DNA of 64,000 nucleotides, taken from positions 784,740 to 848,739 of the forward strand of contig BDDD01000062.1 of assembly GCA_001972305.1 (NCBI GenBank), written 5' to 3'. Made by a program: the position numbers and the translations under genes. How positions within the stretch are numbered: the stretch's first letter is position 1; the number at the start of each line of letters is the position of its first letter. This stretch comes from Cephalotus follicularis. Taxonomy: Eukaryota > Streptophyta > Magnoliopsida > Oxalidales > Cephalotaceae. Positions 9,940 to 20,106 of the stretch are shown here, one piece after another. A model generated the notes under the pieces. That model searched no databases and was not told the DNA's origin. It was given only the letters and a program-made list of their open reading frames with translations.

Positions 9940-9940
9940 C
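9921..9940 (-). other. Primer-binding site, element A
   Basis: Directly inside the 5' LTR the minus strand reads GTTGGAGTCGTCTGTGGGAA. The fragment C equivalent at 42722-42741 reads GTTGGCACCGTCATTGGGAA. Both resemble the TTGGCGCCGTCTGTGGG-type site of Tat elements. Confidence 0.6.
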
Positions 9941-10425
9941 TGTTGATGTCAAAATCAACAACACAACAAGCCCCTACGTATAAAGGTTTAATTTGATATG
10001 GAAAGCGACGGATCGTCCGAAGGTGGTGTTTGATTGGGTTGCTTGACTGCCTCCCTGCACACAAGAAACAAACTAAAAGAAAGTCTAGGAGATTTTACTC
10101 TCGGGGACACTCCTATGCTTAAGTCAGATAGTGGCAGAGAATGTACAATAAGGTAGTTTGTAGTCTATAATTGACCGACCTGTGTATAGTGTTTCTTTGG
10201 GGTATTTATAAGACTACATGGTTGTAACTGCCTCTCTTTTGCTTGTATTATGGAGATAATTATGAGTCCCTAAGAAACGACCAAGAATCTCGTCCATTTC
10301 CCTATTTGGCGCTGAGACGTTATCTCGTGCATTATCATTCTAGATTTTAAATTGCATGGCCACGTGACTGTAGCTCTAGAGGACACATGACAGTGTCTTA
10401 TTTGAGTAGAAATTTTCTCATATCA
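9941..10425 (-). repeat. 5' LTR of Tat element A
   Basis: A 485-bp LTR with the same ends as 433-932 (TGTTGATGTC ... CTCATATCA on plus). The two LTRs differ by many substitutions and small indels, so the insertion is old. A promoter-like TATTTATAAG, shared by both LTRs, lies at about 10203-10212 on the plus strand, the wrong strand for element transcription, so it is not proposed as the promoter. Confidence 0.9.
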
Positions 10426-10432
10426 TCTATAT

Positions 10433-10827
10433 TGAAGAAGTAGTTTAAAAAATAAATGATGGTCCCATTTGCATTATTAATAAAACTATAATTTGTCCCT
10501 AGAATTCTAAGAAATTAAAAATGAAAATTTTCAAATTTTATTTTTAATTACAAATCCAAATATTTTCTTAAATAACTGTAGTCATCCAAATTATGTATCT
10601 TTACAACAAATATAATTTTATATATGCTACTATGATTCTAAGAAACGTGTGGTTTATGAACTCATAAAAAAAAGATAATAAATAAAGTCTACATGTAACA
10701 TCCTCCTTATTTTGGTACATATCATGGATTGTTTCACTGACGATTCAATATAATTATATTGTAACATGTAGTTTTTTTATATATGCTTGCATAAAAATAT
10801 ATAAGTATACACAGTACATAAATAAAT
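10433..10827. repeat. Dispersed repeat R1, copy split by Mutator-like element
   Basis: AT-rich non-coding sequence homologous to 62225-62590 and, in part, to 61771-62033 and 62034-62202. Shared blocks include AATAAAACTATAATTTGTC, CTACATGTAACATCC and ATAAAAATATATAAGTAT. The Mutator-like element begins immediately after it, within the TAAATAAA stretch that ends the repeat. The family is not recognised. Confidence 0.7.
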
Positions 10828-11829
10828 CGGTTTAATGAATATGCGCACAGCGCTCACCTAACGATTGTGAGCGCTGTGCCAAAACGACATCTCTACTTAT
10901 ATTATACGCCATCCTCATTTAAAAGTAACTGGGATACAGAGGAAAAAACATCTTCAGTCGTTTGTTTTTTTTACTCTTCTCTCGCAACTCTCTCATGCCA
11001 ATCTCTCTCCCCCTCCCTCTCTCTCTCACCACCCAAAACGCCGTTGCTGCCTATCTCTCTGCTCTTCTCCCAGTTAAACGCCGATGCTGCCTCTCTATTT
11101 GCTCTTCTCCCAGTTAAACGCCTTTGGAACTCCAGATCTGCAGGTAAATCAACAACAAAACTCCTCCTCTTCATCGTTTCTCCTTCTCTTACCCAACGAA
11201 AATATCTATCTCTACCTCAAGACCCGTATGACTCTCCATTCTCTCCTCTCCCCAAACCCACTCAAACCAAACCTACCTTATTGAGGAAGAGAGGAGAGTG
11301 GTTTGTATTCTGCGACCAACCCGTATCTGGAACTAATCGGGTATCGCGAGCCGAATATGGACTGGGACGGCAGCTCCAATTAAACTGGAGGTGGATACGG
11401 GTCGGATTGAGGAAGAGGGGAGACTGGTTCTCGGAGACCCGCTTACGGAGGAGGAAGTTGTGGAGCTTGTTGAATGGTACAGACATAATGATTGCGCTTG
11501 ACAAATCAATCTAGGTAAGTTTTTGCCTTTGTTAGAAAAAAAATTTGTGTATGTATTATGTGTGTGTGAGCATGTGGGAGTTTTTTGAATTTTTTTTATG
11601 TGGTAATGAGTTCCTTTTGGAGATTTTTCTTGCGAATTTTAAGCTAAAAATAAGTTGAATTCAATGTTTCTTCTTTGAAGTGGTGAAAGTGAGGTGGTGT
11701 CTGCCATTTAATCGAGAAAAGGACTTGCATAAGTACATCAATTTGATGTCCCAATTGTTGAGTCTTCCGTGTTTCTTGTAATGTATTTAAATGTTCAGTA
11801 TCTTAATTAGATTTAATATTTTAAGTATC
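10828..11829 (+). repeat. Left terminal inverted repeat of MULE
   Basis: Outer 883 bp match the right arm almost exactly. After 11710 a block of about 90 bp (11711-11799) is absent from the right arm, then similarity resumes over AGTATCTTAATT to about 11829. The outermost 50 bp contain a nested palindrome, AGCGCTCAC / GTGAGCGCT. CT tracts at 10980-11100 and a consensus donor AG/GTAAGT at 11513-11518 look like a 5' leader and first exon. Confidence 0.85.
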
Positions 11830-14037
11830 TTAATTTATCATGGTTATCCATAAAAATTTTTGTTGGTACATGACTAATCTGAAGGCTGTTTTTTGTAGGT
11901 TTGTAAGATGAATTCAATTCCAACATTCATGCCAACTTAACGGTGGAGTCATTCAGCAAGCAAACACTAACTTAGAACGAATGAACTTATGTAGTTAATT
12001 GTCTGCTTTGTAAGATTTATCAGCAACTTTTGTAAATTACACACCCAAGTCTTTTCAACTCCTGGGTGTGTGATTGGTGATATGCTATCAACCATTCTGC
12101 TGTTATGTGTGGCTATGAGAAACAAATTTTGTACTCTATTTGTTATATATGCTATCAAAGTTTGAAACTGCTCTCATGCCATTTATGTCATTTGTCATAC
12201 ATTGGCCATTTGTAATTACTTAATAACAATTATGTTCCATACAATGTCCACTCAATGCAGGAATGTGGAAAGGAGAGCTGAGGGAGGAGCCCACCGTTAT
12301 GGCTGTGAGCTTGCCAGCATTTGATGGAGAAAGAAGGTATGTTACTCATTATTATCTCACAATGTAGATTGATGCTGGAATTGCTGTGCAGTAATAGTAG
12401 TAATCTTCACCTTAATGCCAAGAGTGATTTGCCTCTTATGCTGCACTAACCGAATTCAAAAGAAAGAAAAGACTACTTGAGTCATCTAGTTGAGAGCTAA
12501 TAAAAAATTAGTAAGTGCACAAAGTGTACATGACGTAAAAGGTATGCATCAACCACCAAATGTTTTGTCAATTCCATAAATAATTTTTGAGCTATGATTT
12601 TTCATAAATTGATAAATACATAGACCACTGCATATCTATAGAAACAAATTATGAAAATGTTAAGACATTTACATTATCATAAAAAAATAATGTTTCCATT
12701 TGTTGAGTTTAAATATGATAAGCTGTCAATTTTTCGGAACTCTGTTTCTATACACAGGACACTACTGTTTCCTTTTGCTTCTCTTTAGTGCAAATTCTGA
12801 CCCCATGCCTAAAACCTCCGTTCATGCATAATCTCAAACAAGGCTGGCTCATTAAACTTCATACTCTATTATGTGTAAATATTTTTAATTTGGTTAAAGA
12901 AAATCAATCTAAAATTGGGTCACAAATTCCTCAACTGATGCCAAGTACATCACCAGCTTCCCTTTGCAAGAATATGCTCAGGGAAATGACGTTCGTCCAA
13001 TGCGTCAATCAAACTTGAGCATTAGATTACATTAGCCGACTCTTCTTCTCTGTTCAATTGTCAGAGATGACAGATCAAATCCCATGCTACGGACTAAAAA
13101 GTTACCATGCACTGATCCTGTGTGCCACTGTTCATGATGTCATATTCTCAGACTCGCAGAAATATTCTCTTTTATGCATCTCATCAATTCACGTAGTAGC
13201 CCTGTGTGATCACAAGATGTAAATTAATGCATAAGCCATTACGATCCCAAATTAAAGCTATCATGTCAAGAGTTGCAATGTCACAATCCGGTATTCAGTC
13301 AAGGAACTACACAACTACCTGACTCTGGTAAACATTATCATAATAGTTATATGGGGCTTTACACTGGAAAATCTGAGTGTTAATGAATGAGGTCAATGAG
13401 AGCATGGAGGTTTAATTCGAAACTTTGTAAAAATCTCACTCAATCGGATGGTTAGAATTGAGGTTTAATTTGAGAAATACTAAAATGTTAGGCCAACTGT
13501 CAAACCTCAATTTCCATATTCACTTTATCCCTAGGGAAAAATGCCAAATACATCCAGAAAGTTAATGACAAAAGGTGAAAGTTCCAAGACATCTTTCACT
13601 CACCGATATAGTGATATGCAATTCTTAACATGCACAACTACATAGGTTCTTAACTATTTAACATGTTTAAAGAAGCATATAATGAGTGCATGCAAGCACC
13701 TAAGAGAGAAGGATTTCCACCTCATGCCTCAACGCTCTCATTGAACATATAAGATTCTCATCCCTTATTCAAGTTTAACAATGATTCAAACCAGTACATC
13801 AATTAATCTTAACTCAAAAGAGAACATCAATTTTGCCAATAGATGATCACATTTGTTTTCATACAGTTAGCATACCTCTCAACGTATCACAGTATTTGGT
13901 AAAATTACAACTAATAGAAACTGGCTGGAAGTTCTCTTTGCCAGCATCATATATTGTACATCTGGCCCAGATGAAAATATAAGTCAAGTGACAAACGTAC
14001 ATACGGATACTGAAAATATTAAATCAAATTAAGATAC
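11711..14037. other. MULE interior, mostly non-coding
   Basis: AT-rich sequence without a long ORF. It has several polypyrimidine-AG acceptor-like sites (near 11898, 12259 and 12789) and an exon-like block at 12260-12336. A segment at 12790-13020 begins after CTCTTTAG and has a 76-codon open frame with no recognised similarity. I see no transposase motif on either strand. Confidence 0.5.
12260..12336 (+). other. Exon-like block inside MULE
   Basis: The block is bounded by an acceptor, CAATGCAG, at about 12252-12259 and a donor, AG/GTATGT, at about 12336. It is less AT-rich than its surroundings. One frame reads MWKGELREEPTVMAVSLPAF followed by DGERR with no stop. I do not recognise the protein. 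This could be an exon captured from a host gene, as Pack-MULEs do, or a 5'-leader exon. Confidence 0.4.
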
Positions 14038-14920
14038 TAAATGGCAGACACCACCTCACTTTCACCACTTCAAAGAAGAAACATTGAATTCAACTTATTT
14101 TTAGCTTAAAATTCGCAAGAAAAATCTCCAAAAGGAACACATTACCACATAAAAAAAATTCAAAAAACTCCCACATGCTCACACACACATAATACATACA
14201 CAAATTTTTTTTCTAACAAAGGCAAAAACTTACCTAGATTGATTTGTCAAGCGCAATCATTATGTCTGTACCATTCAACAAGCTCCACAACTTCCTCCTC
14301 CGTAAGCGGGTCTCCGAGAACCAGTCTCCCCTCTTCCTCAATCCGACCCGTATCCACCTCCAGTTTAACTGGAGCTGCCGTCCCAGTCCATATTCGGCTC
14401 ACGATACCCGATTAGTTCCAGATACGGGTTGGTCGCAGAATACAAACCACTCTCCTCTCTTCCTCAATAAGGTAGGTTTGGTTTGAGTGGGTTTGGGGAG
14501 AGGAGAGAATGGAGAGTCATACGGGTCTTGAGGTAGAGATAGATATTTTCGTTGGGTAAGAGAAGGAGAAACGATGAAGAGGAGGAGTTTTGTTGTTGAT
14601 TTACCTGCAGATCTGGAGTTCCAAAGGCGTTTAACTGGGAGAAGAGCAAAAAGAGAGGCAGCATCGGCGTTTAACTGGGAGAAGAGCAGAGAGATAGGCA
14701 GCAACGGCGTTTTGGGTGGTGAGAGAGAGAGGGAGGGGGAGAGAGATTGGCATGAGAGAGTTGCGAGAGAAGAGTAAAAAAAACAAACGACTGAAGATGT
14801 TTTTTCCTCTGTATCCCAGTTACTTTTAAATGAGGATGGCGTATAATATAAGTAGAGATGTCGTTTTAGCACAGCGCTCACAATCGTTAGGTGAGCGCTG
14901 TGCGCATATTCATTAAACCG
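14005..14920 (-). repeat. Right terminal inverted repeat of MULE
   Basis: Reverse complement of the left arm. The outer 883 bp (14038-14920) match, and a further matching block lies at about 14005-14037. The very high arm-to-arm identity suggests recent insertion or gene conversion between arms. Confidence 0.85.
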
Positions 14921-14949
14921 TAAATAAAATCTTGAATATACGATTATAT

Positions 14950-15117
14950 ATATAGAAAAAATGACTATGAGCGCAACGTTCATAATGTAATATGAGCGCT
15001 GGCCACGTTTTGGTGATTTATATAGATAAAAAGTTTGTCAGAATTGTGTCATGTTTTAATAATTAAATAGAAAAAAATTTCATTAGCCCCATCATCACTC
15101 TCTGTAACCAACTCCTC

Positions 15118-15162
<45 letters not shown>

Positions 15163-15625
15163 TTAACCCACCGACCCATAACACCCTTCCCCTCATCTCT
15201 CTCTCTCTCTCTCAAGTAATGCCTCCCCCTACCTCTCTCTCCGATCAATGCTCTCTCTCTCTTAGTACGAACCTCTCTTGATTGTCAAGCAAATCGATCG
15301 TGGAAAGTGGAAGCAAATCGATCATGGACAGCCATCCTTCATCTCTCATCTTATTGCAGGTCTGTTTGTTGAACACTTTGCAATAATTTTGTGTTTTAAT
15401 TTTCTGATTTTGGGTCTAAAACAGGTTGAATATCTCTGATCATATATATATAATAGCCTCTTTTTGAGTAAAAGAATGACGCATAGTGGAGATTCAAAAA
15501 AGTTAATTGCATGATTTGATATGATTTACGATAAAGGAATGTTACTCATATGTACGGTGATATCTTTTTTCAATTGTCTTTTACTAAGACATTATGATCT
15601 TTTAAGAATTTCAGTATTCTCGTCA
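14950..15625. repeat. MULE-end-like remnant and CT repeats
   Basis: 14960-15012 has GAGCGC, CGTTCAT, TGAGCGCTGGCCACGTTTTG in the same order as the outer palindrome of the neighbouring MULE arm. It looks like the end of a related element. It is followed by CT microsatellites (15119-15158, 15198-15214) and a direct repeat, GCAAATCGATCnTGGA, at 15289 and 15312. No coding region is seen. Confidence 0.4.
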
Positions 15626-16735
15626 TATATATATATGGATTTAACAGAAATGAGCAGGCTGCTCATGTATGTTAGGTTGCTCATGTATGTTATGCGAGCA
15701 TCTTTAAAAACGACATAGCTTTTGTCCCAAAAGGACGTCGTTCCATTAAAGCAATTGAAAAAAATATATTAATGTGATCGTGTGCTACCAAAATTGCAGC
15801 TTGTCTCTTGCAATCGTATCATCTCTTCTCTCTGACAAGAAAAAGCATGAAGCTTTGAAGCCTGGCTTCGAGGTTTGAAGGCAGACACCTGAGGTAGAGG
15901 TCAGAGGCAGACATCAGGCAGATCTCGAAAGTAGAGGTCAGAAATAGAGTTCAGCGCTCAAAGCTCGAAGTTAGACATCAAGTCTGAAGGAAAACCTTGG
16001 AGGTAGAGACACTGCTTTAATGCTCAATGCTTCGAGCTTGGGCAAAGCTCAAAGACTAAAGGAAAAACTCAGCGGTCATCGCAGAGCTCGAGAAAATTGA
16101 AGGCAAAACTCGGACAATTGAAGGCAGAGCTCAGAAGCTAGGGCGGAGCTCAGACAATTGAAGGCGGACTTCAGAAGCTAAGGTAGAGCTCAGGCACTTG
16201 AAGGCAGAGCTCCGAAGCCATAGCAGACCTCGGTGGCAGAGGTCAGAGCTCGGGCAAATTGAAGTCAGAGCTCGGACAATTGAAGGTAGAGCTTCGAAGC
16301 CATGGCAGACCTCGGTGGCAGAGGCCAGAGCTCGGGCAATTGAAGTCAGAGCTCAGGCAATTGAAGGCAAAGCTTAGGCAAATTGAAGGCAGAGCTCAGA
16401 CAATTGAAGGCAGAGCTCAGAAGCTAAGGCAGAGCTTGGACAGTTGAAGGTAGGCCTCAGAAGCTAAGGCAGAGCTCGGGCAGTTGAAGGTAAGATCCGA
16501 AGCCAATGCAGACCTCGGTGGTAGAGTTCAGAGCTCAAAGATGGAAGTTAGACATCAGTGCTTGAAGGCAACGCTCATTTTTTTACAAGTTTAATCTCAA
16601 TCATCCATCTTTTATCATTAAAATCCAACGGTTAAAAACAATTTGACATTTTTAAATGGGATGCCGTTTTTAAAGCTGCTCACATAACATACATGAGCAG
16701 CCTACTCATTTCCATTAATCCCTATATATATATTT
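15626..16735. mobile_element. Foldback/MULE-type element of about 1.1 kb
   Basis: The ends are inverted repeats of about 80 bp: left GGATTTAACAGAAATGAGCA with TGCTCATGTATGTTATGCGAGC, right complement of GGGATTAATGGAAATGAGTA with TGCTCATGTATGTTATGTGAGC. Both ends continue into TTTAAAAACGnCAT. TATATATAT lies on each side, compatible with a 9-bp duplication, although the sequence is low complexity. The left arm has a tandem duplication of TTGCTCATGTATGTTA. The interior is almost entirely minisatellite. Confidence 0.6.
15840..16580. repeat. GAGCTC-rich minisatellite
   Basis: Imperfect tandem repeats are built from modules such as GGCAGAGCTCAGAAGCTAA and GGCAGAGCTCGGGCAATTGA, with a longer unit that includes GCCATGGCAGACCTCGGTGG (seen at about 16215, 16300 and 16500). 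A 62-codon open frame at 16259-16447 is a by-product of the repeats. Confidence 0.8.
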
Positions 16736-16911
16736 GGAATTTTCCATCGGTTTGTATACAAAATAACGTACATTGGTGAAGAAAAAACAACCTATAGCCA
16801 AAAAATAAAAAATAATACATCCATTAAGTGAAGAAAGTAATAATAAAATTGTTAATAAATAAGATTACATATATTATATATCCAATTACTATTATTTTGT
16901 TCAATCTCTCT

Positions 16912-17397
16912 GAAATTTCAATAGCACGAACACGATCCACATCATTTCCAAATTCTGAAGGGAGAAATCTCTTGAAAACATGAAGAATTTACATATTAAA
17001 CCATTTAGATAACAAAATGCCGACTAACTGTATTCATTCAATAAGGCCACCTCTGCACCTCATCAAACGTATATATCAATTCGCATTCATAATACTTTTG
17101 TATTGTCTATAATATATTGTAATTGATGCATTGATTTGACCAGCAACCCATTAATTATGGGTCATGAACATGACCGATCTTGTTCTGACAACTATAACTA
17201 TAGATTATGAAATCAAAGAAGATTATGGTGCAGATTAGAATACAAAATAAGATCACCTTGACATTGCCAGCATCTTTAATAGCAGCGATGATCTTGACTT
17301 GATCAACTAATTGAAGGTGGCCCACAGTTAATATCACCACATCCACTAGCTTTATCGCCTTCAACAAACTCTCATGAACATAGAGATCTCCCAACCA
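16912..17397 (-). pseudogene. Isoflavone-reductase-like (PCBER family) gene fragment
   Basis: Minus strand 17394-17260 reads GDLYVHESLLKAIKLVDVVI and continues TVGHLQLVDQVKIIAAIKDA-GNVK, which is diagnostic of the isoflavone reductase/phenylcoumaran benzylic ether reductase family. A GT donor follows, then an intron, and 16978-16912 resumes with RFLPSEFGNDVDRVRAIE, the next exon. The Rossmann-fold N-terminus with the NADPH-binding glycine motif and the C-terminal half are missing. The break at 17397 coincides with the start of CACTA-type repeats. Intact members reduce phenylpropanoid or isoflavonoid substrates with NADPH in the cytosol; this relic cannot. Confidence 0.85.
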
Positions 17398-17949
17398 TAG
17401 TTATCAGAACGTCTCTAATCATGAAATTCTGTCTCTAATTTCAAGTAGAGACAGAATTTGAGACAAAATGCAATTGTTTTTAAAATTTATGTCTCAAACG
17501 ATTTTAGAGACGAATTTCTTTCCCCGTCTCAAATCATAGACGGAAAATTATTCCGCCTCAAACAATGCTTTAGGATGGAATATTTTCCATCTCAAACTTA
17601 GTCTTGAGTTCGTTTCAATTTTTTCTGCTTTTGTTTGAGACGGAATAATTCCGTCTCAAATTTTTCTGTTGAAAGACATATTTTGAGAAAGAAAAAATTC
17701 CATTTCAATTTTATTTTTAAAAAAATTGAATTTTGAATTTTTTTGAAACTATAATTCCCATATAAAATTTTTCTTTAATTAGCGTACCAAATCCAATTCC
17801 ACAATAAATAAACTCAACCAATCATCCACAATCAATAAACATAAACTCAATAAATCCATGTTCAAATAACTAACACCTCCAAAATATTATTTATACAACA
17901 AAGCAAACAAAAACCAAACAAGTCCAACTCAACAAAACATTTTTCATGA

Positions 17950-18235
17950 GTCACTAGTGAAAAGAGGCAACCCAACTATGAGACAAATTCCATCACACAT
18001 TAATGAGGACAACATGTCCTCTAGCTTCTTCTGCTTCTCCATCATCATCCGCTAAGCTTCCTTCACAGCCTGGTGCTCTTCCTCCATTGCACGCTGACCC
18101 TCCATAGTCCAGTGTTATTCCTCCATTATGTCCTGCCCCTCCTCCATTGACTAAACCTTTATTTTGCATCACTATAAGCTCGGTCTCCTCCATTGTCAAC
18201 TATAGCTCGCTTTCGAGCTTCCTGCAATGATATAA
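17950..18235 (-). pseudogene. Relic of CACTA transposase C-terminus
   Basis: On the minus strand, fragments such as TMEGQRAMEEEHQAVKEA and RMMMEKQKKLEDMLSSL form a Glu/Met/Gln-rich coiled coil with internal duplication of a MEE block. This is the composition seen at the C-terminus of plant CACTA transposase proteins. Stops break it in all frames. Assignment depends on context more than on sequence. Confidence 0.45.
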
Positions 18236-18773
18236 ACAAACTTTTGCTAATCGTTTGTTTGTTGTAACGTAGAAAAATCAATACTTGATAACAATTATCT
18301 CTTCTTCTTTTTTATCCTACAGATAGGCACAACCTCTAAACATTGACAAGAATGGAAAATGGAGGACAAGATATTTGTTACTACTATCAACATCCAAAAT
18401 TAACAAATCAATTTTGTTAGCACCTAATTATAGCATCATGAACATATCCGAAATCAACCTCGTCCAAGGGCTAGAAAGAAATGGATCTACATTAACAGAT
18501 GAAAATGCACTTGAATTGAAATTATTTTTAATGCACATGATCCTCGCAAATATGCTAAGTACATAAAGTGGAAAACACAAACCCAGAAACAGCTTTAATG
18601 TTCAATTAGGACAACACAAACCCATGCCTCCCCCAAGTAGACCTTAATGATGAATTAAGATATTGCAGTGTAGAAGTAATAAATAGAATCAAGGATCTTA
18701 ATATTTATAAAATAGTAATAAAAAATAGATCAACAAATAGATTTGAAAATAAAAAAAATTTAGGTCATCAGAT

Positions 18774-18775
<2 letters not shown>

Positions 18776-18817
<42 letters not shown>
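18776..18817. repeat. (AG)n microsatellite
   Basis: An uninterrupted AG dinucleotide run inside the CACTA derivative. Confidence 0.95.
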
Positions 18818-18822
<5 letters not shown>

Positions 18823-19241
18823 AGTTACGGATCGAGAGGAGGATATGATTCTTAAGGATGAAACTTATCAAAACGGCTGTGATGGTGGAGGTGGCGATCG
18901 ATGCTTCAATGGATGATAGAGAGAGGATAGAAGGCAGAAATTAGAAGAAATGGAAAAAATAGATAGACAGTTAATTAATAAAATCTTTATTTGGAGACGA
19001 AAACTTAATTTTGTCTCTAATCTAGAGACGGAAAAAAGATTATGTCTCAATTTAGAGACGAAAACTCAATTCCGTCTCTAAATGAGAGACAAAAAACATT
19101 TTATGTCTCCAATTTTGAAATAGAAATTTTTTTCAGTCTCAAAATAACTTGGAAAATAAATTGAGACAGAACTTTAATTATGACTCAAAGTTTGAAACAA
19201 ATTTTTTTTCTTGTCTCAAAATACTGATTTTGTAGTAGTGA

Positions 19242-19551
19242 TTGTTCTCTATGGCATACTTTAGCGGCCTTTATCATTGACCATCAAAGACAAAGAGAGA
19301 ACTTCTGATTTGCAGTGTAAGAAAGAGAAAACATTAATTTGCAAGTCAAAATTACTCACTCAGTTCTATGATCAATTAGCAAAGGAGTTATAAAAAAATG
19401 ATCAAACGAGTTGACTTAGACAACTAAAACAAGGATCAAAAAGAAGATGCCCAAGAAAACCGACCAACCAAGACGAGAGCAACACATCAATATTGTAGCA
19501 ACTCAAGAGATTAAACCTTAATTTATGCAGATGTTTATTTTGTGTATAATG
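19242..19551. other. Unassigned spacer
   Basis: AT-rich sequence between the CACTA end and the copia element. I see no ORF of note, no repeat and no recognisable gene exon. Confidence 0.5.
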
Positions 19552-19987
19552 TGTTAGAATATTTATAAGATTAATCCTTTACATTGGAATAAAAGTTGCA
19601 TGGCATCAAGGCTGCCATACATGCAAGCTAGGGTTTTCATAGAAACAACCCTTGCGTGTAATTTCTTTTGCATGTGAATAAATGAGTGTGCGAGGGCATT
19701 TAGAGAATAATGGCCAGCCATAAGAGAGAGTGCAGGATAGAGTTTTCAATTTTAATCTCCATTTATGCCACATGTAGCATGTAATCTCCAAATCCCTAAT
19801 AGATTAGAGCTAAGTGCCAAAGAGCTTAGTGCTCTGACCTCTCTCCATTGAGGTCTGCAAAAGAGCTGAGTGCTCTGACCTCTCTCCATTGAGATCTGTC
19901 GAAGAGCTGGGAAGTCTGCCAAAGAGCTGGGAGCTCTGACTTCCATCTCTTGAACGGGTCAGACCAAAATTCAAGACATATTTATCA
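19552..19987 (-). repeat. 3' LTR of Tork-like element (chimeric)
   Basis: It starts on plus as TGTTAGAATATT and ends GACATATTTATCA, just before the polypurine tract. 19797-19987 matches 24530-24819 of the other LTR, including a minisatellite of about 41 bp with GAGCTGAGTGCTCTGACCTC (about 3.5 units). 19552-19796 has no counterpart in the 5' LTR. Confidence 0.65.
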
Positions 19988-20002
19988 AATCTCCACCTTG
20001 GC
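19988..20002 (-). other. Polypurine tract, Tork-like element
   Basis: On the minus strand the bases just before the 3' LTR read CCAAGGTGGAGATT, the standard copia plus-strand primer. Confidence 0.8.
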
Positions 20003-20106
20003 TTGAATTTCTAAGTGTCAAGAAGTCGAACACATTCTCCCAACAATTCTAAGCTTACGTGAGCGAACTCGGTGTAAGAAACAATATATGCAACAAAAGA
20101 AGGAGT

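Larger units (their letters stand above)
433..10425 (-). mobile_element. Ty3/gypsy Tat-lineage element A
   Basis: This is a nearly full-length LTR retrotransposon, about 10.0 kb, read on the minus strand. The order from its 5' end is LTR (9941-10425), primer-binding site, gag, protease, RT, RNase H, a second archaeal-type RNase H, zinc-binding and core integrase, then a spacer, an oppositely transcribed accessory gene and the 3' LTR (433-932). The dual RNase H and the accessory gene between pol and the 3' LTR are known traits of the Tat group of Ty3/gypsy elements. All protein regions are broken. The outer flanks (ATATGT before 433, TCTAT after 10425) show no 5-bp target-site duplication, so the ends may be recombinant or decayed. 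Confidence 0.9.
10828..14920. mobile_element. Mutator-like (MULE) element with about 880-bp terminal inverted repeats
   Basis: The two ends are near-perfect inverted repeats: 10828-11710 and 14038-14920, 883 bp each. They begin CGGTTTAATGAATATGCGCA and end with its complement. Flanks are TAAATAAAT (10819-10827) and TAAATAAAA (14921-14929), an 8 of 9 match, which fits the 9-bp target-site duplication of Mutator-like elements. No transposase is visible, so the element is non-autonomous. The arms hold CT-rich leader-like sequence and a splice donor. The 2.3-kb interior has exon-like pieces. A Pack-MULE is possible. Confidence 0.75.
17400..19241 (-). mobile_element. CACTA (En/Spm) deletion derivative
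   Basis: The right end at 19241 reads TTTTGTAGTAGTG; on the minus strand this is CACTACTACAAAA, the classic CACTA terminus. Both sides carry subterminal repeats of GAGACnnAAnnnnTCTCAAA type in both orientations (17405-17720 and 18980-19235). The left terminus is not clear, because 17395-17410 shows only a weak match. The interior keeps a transposase 3' relic and an AG microsatellite. The element appears non-autonomous. Confidence 0.8.

Noticed and set aside
10867-11514. 215-codon open frame in the left MULE arm as a protein gene
   Set aside because: It lies in a CT-rich inverted-repeat arm, is repeated in the other arm with frame differences, and shows low-complexity Ser/Leu/Pro composition. 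The better reading is a leader and first exon in other frames.
16259-16447. 62-codon frame as a coiled-coil protein
   Set aside because: The repetitive translation follows directly from the minisatellite units; no gene signals around it.
19242-19330. Missing first exon of the isoflavone-reductase-like gene
   Set aside because: I looked for the glycine-rich NADPH motif on the minus strand next to the CACTA end and could not read a convincing match.
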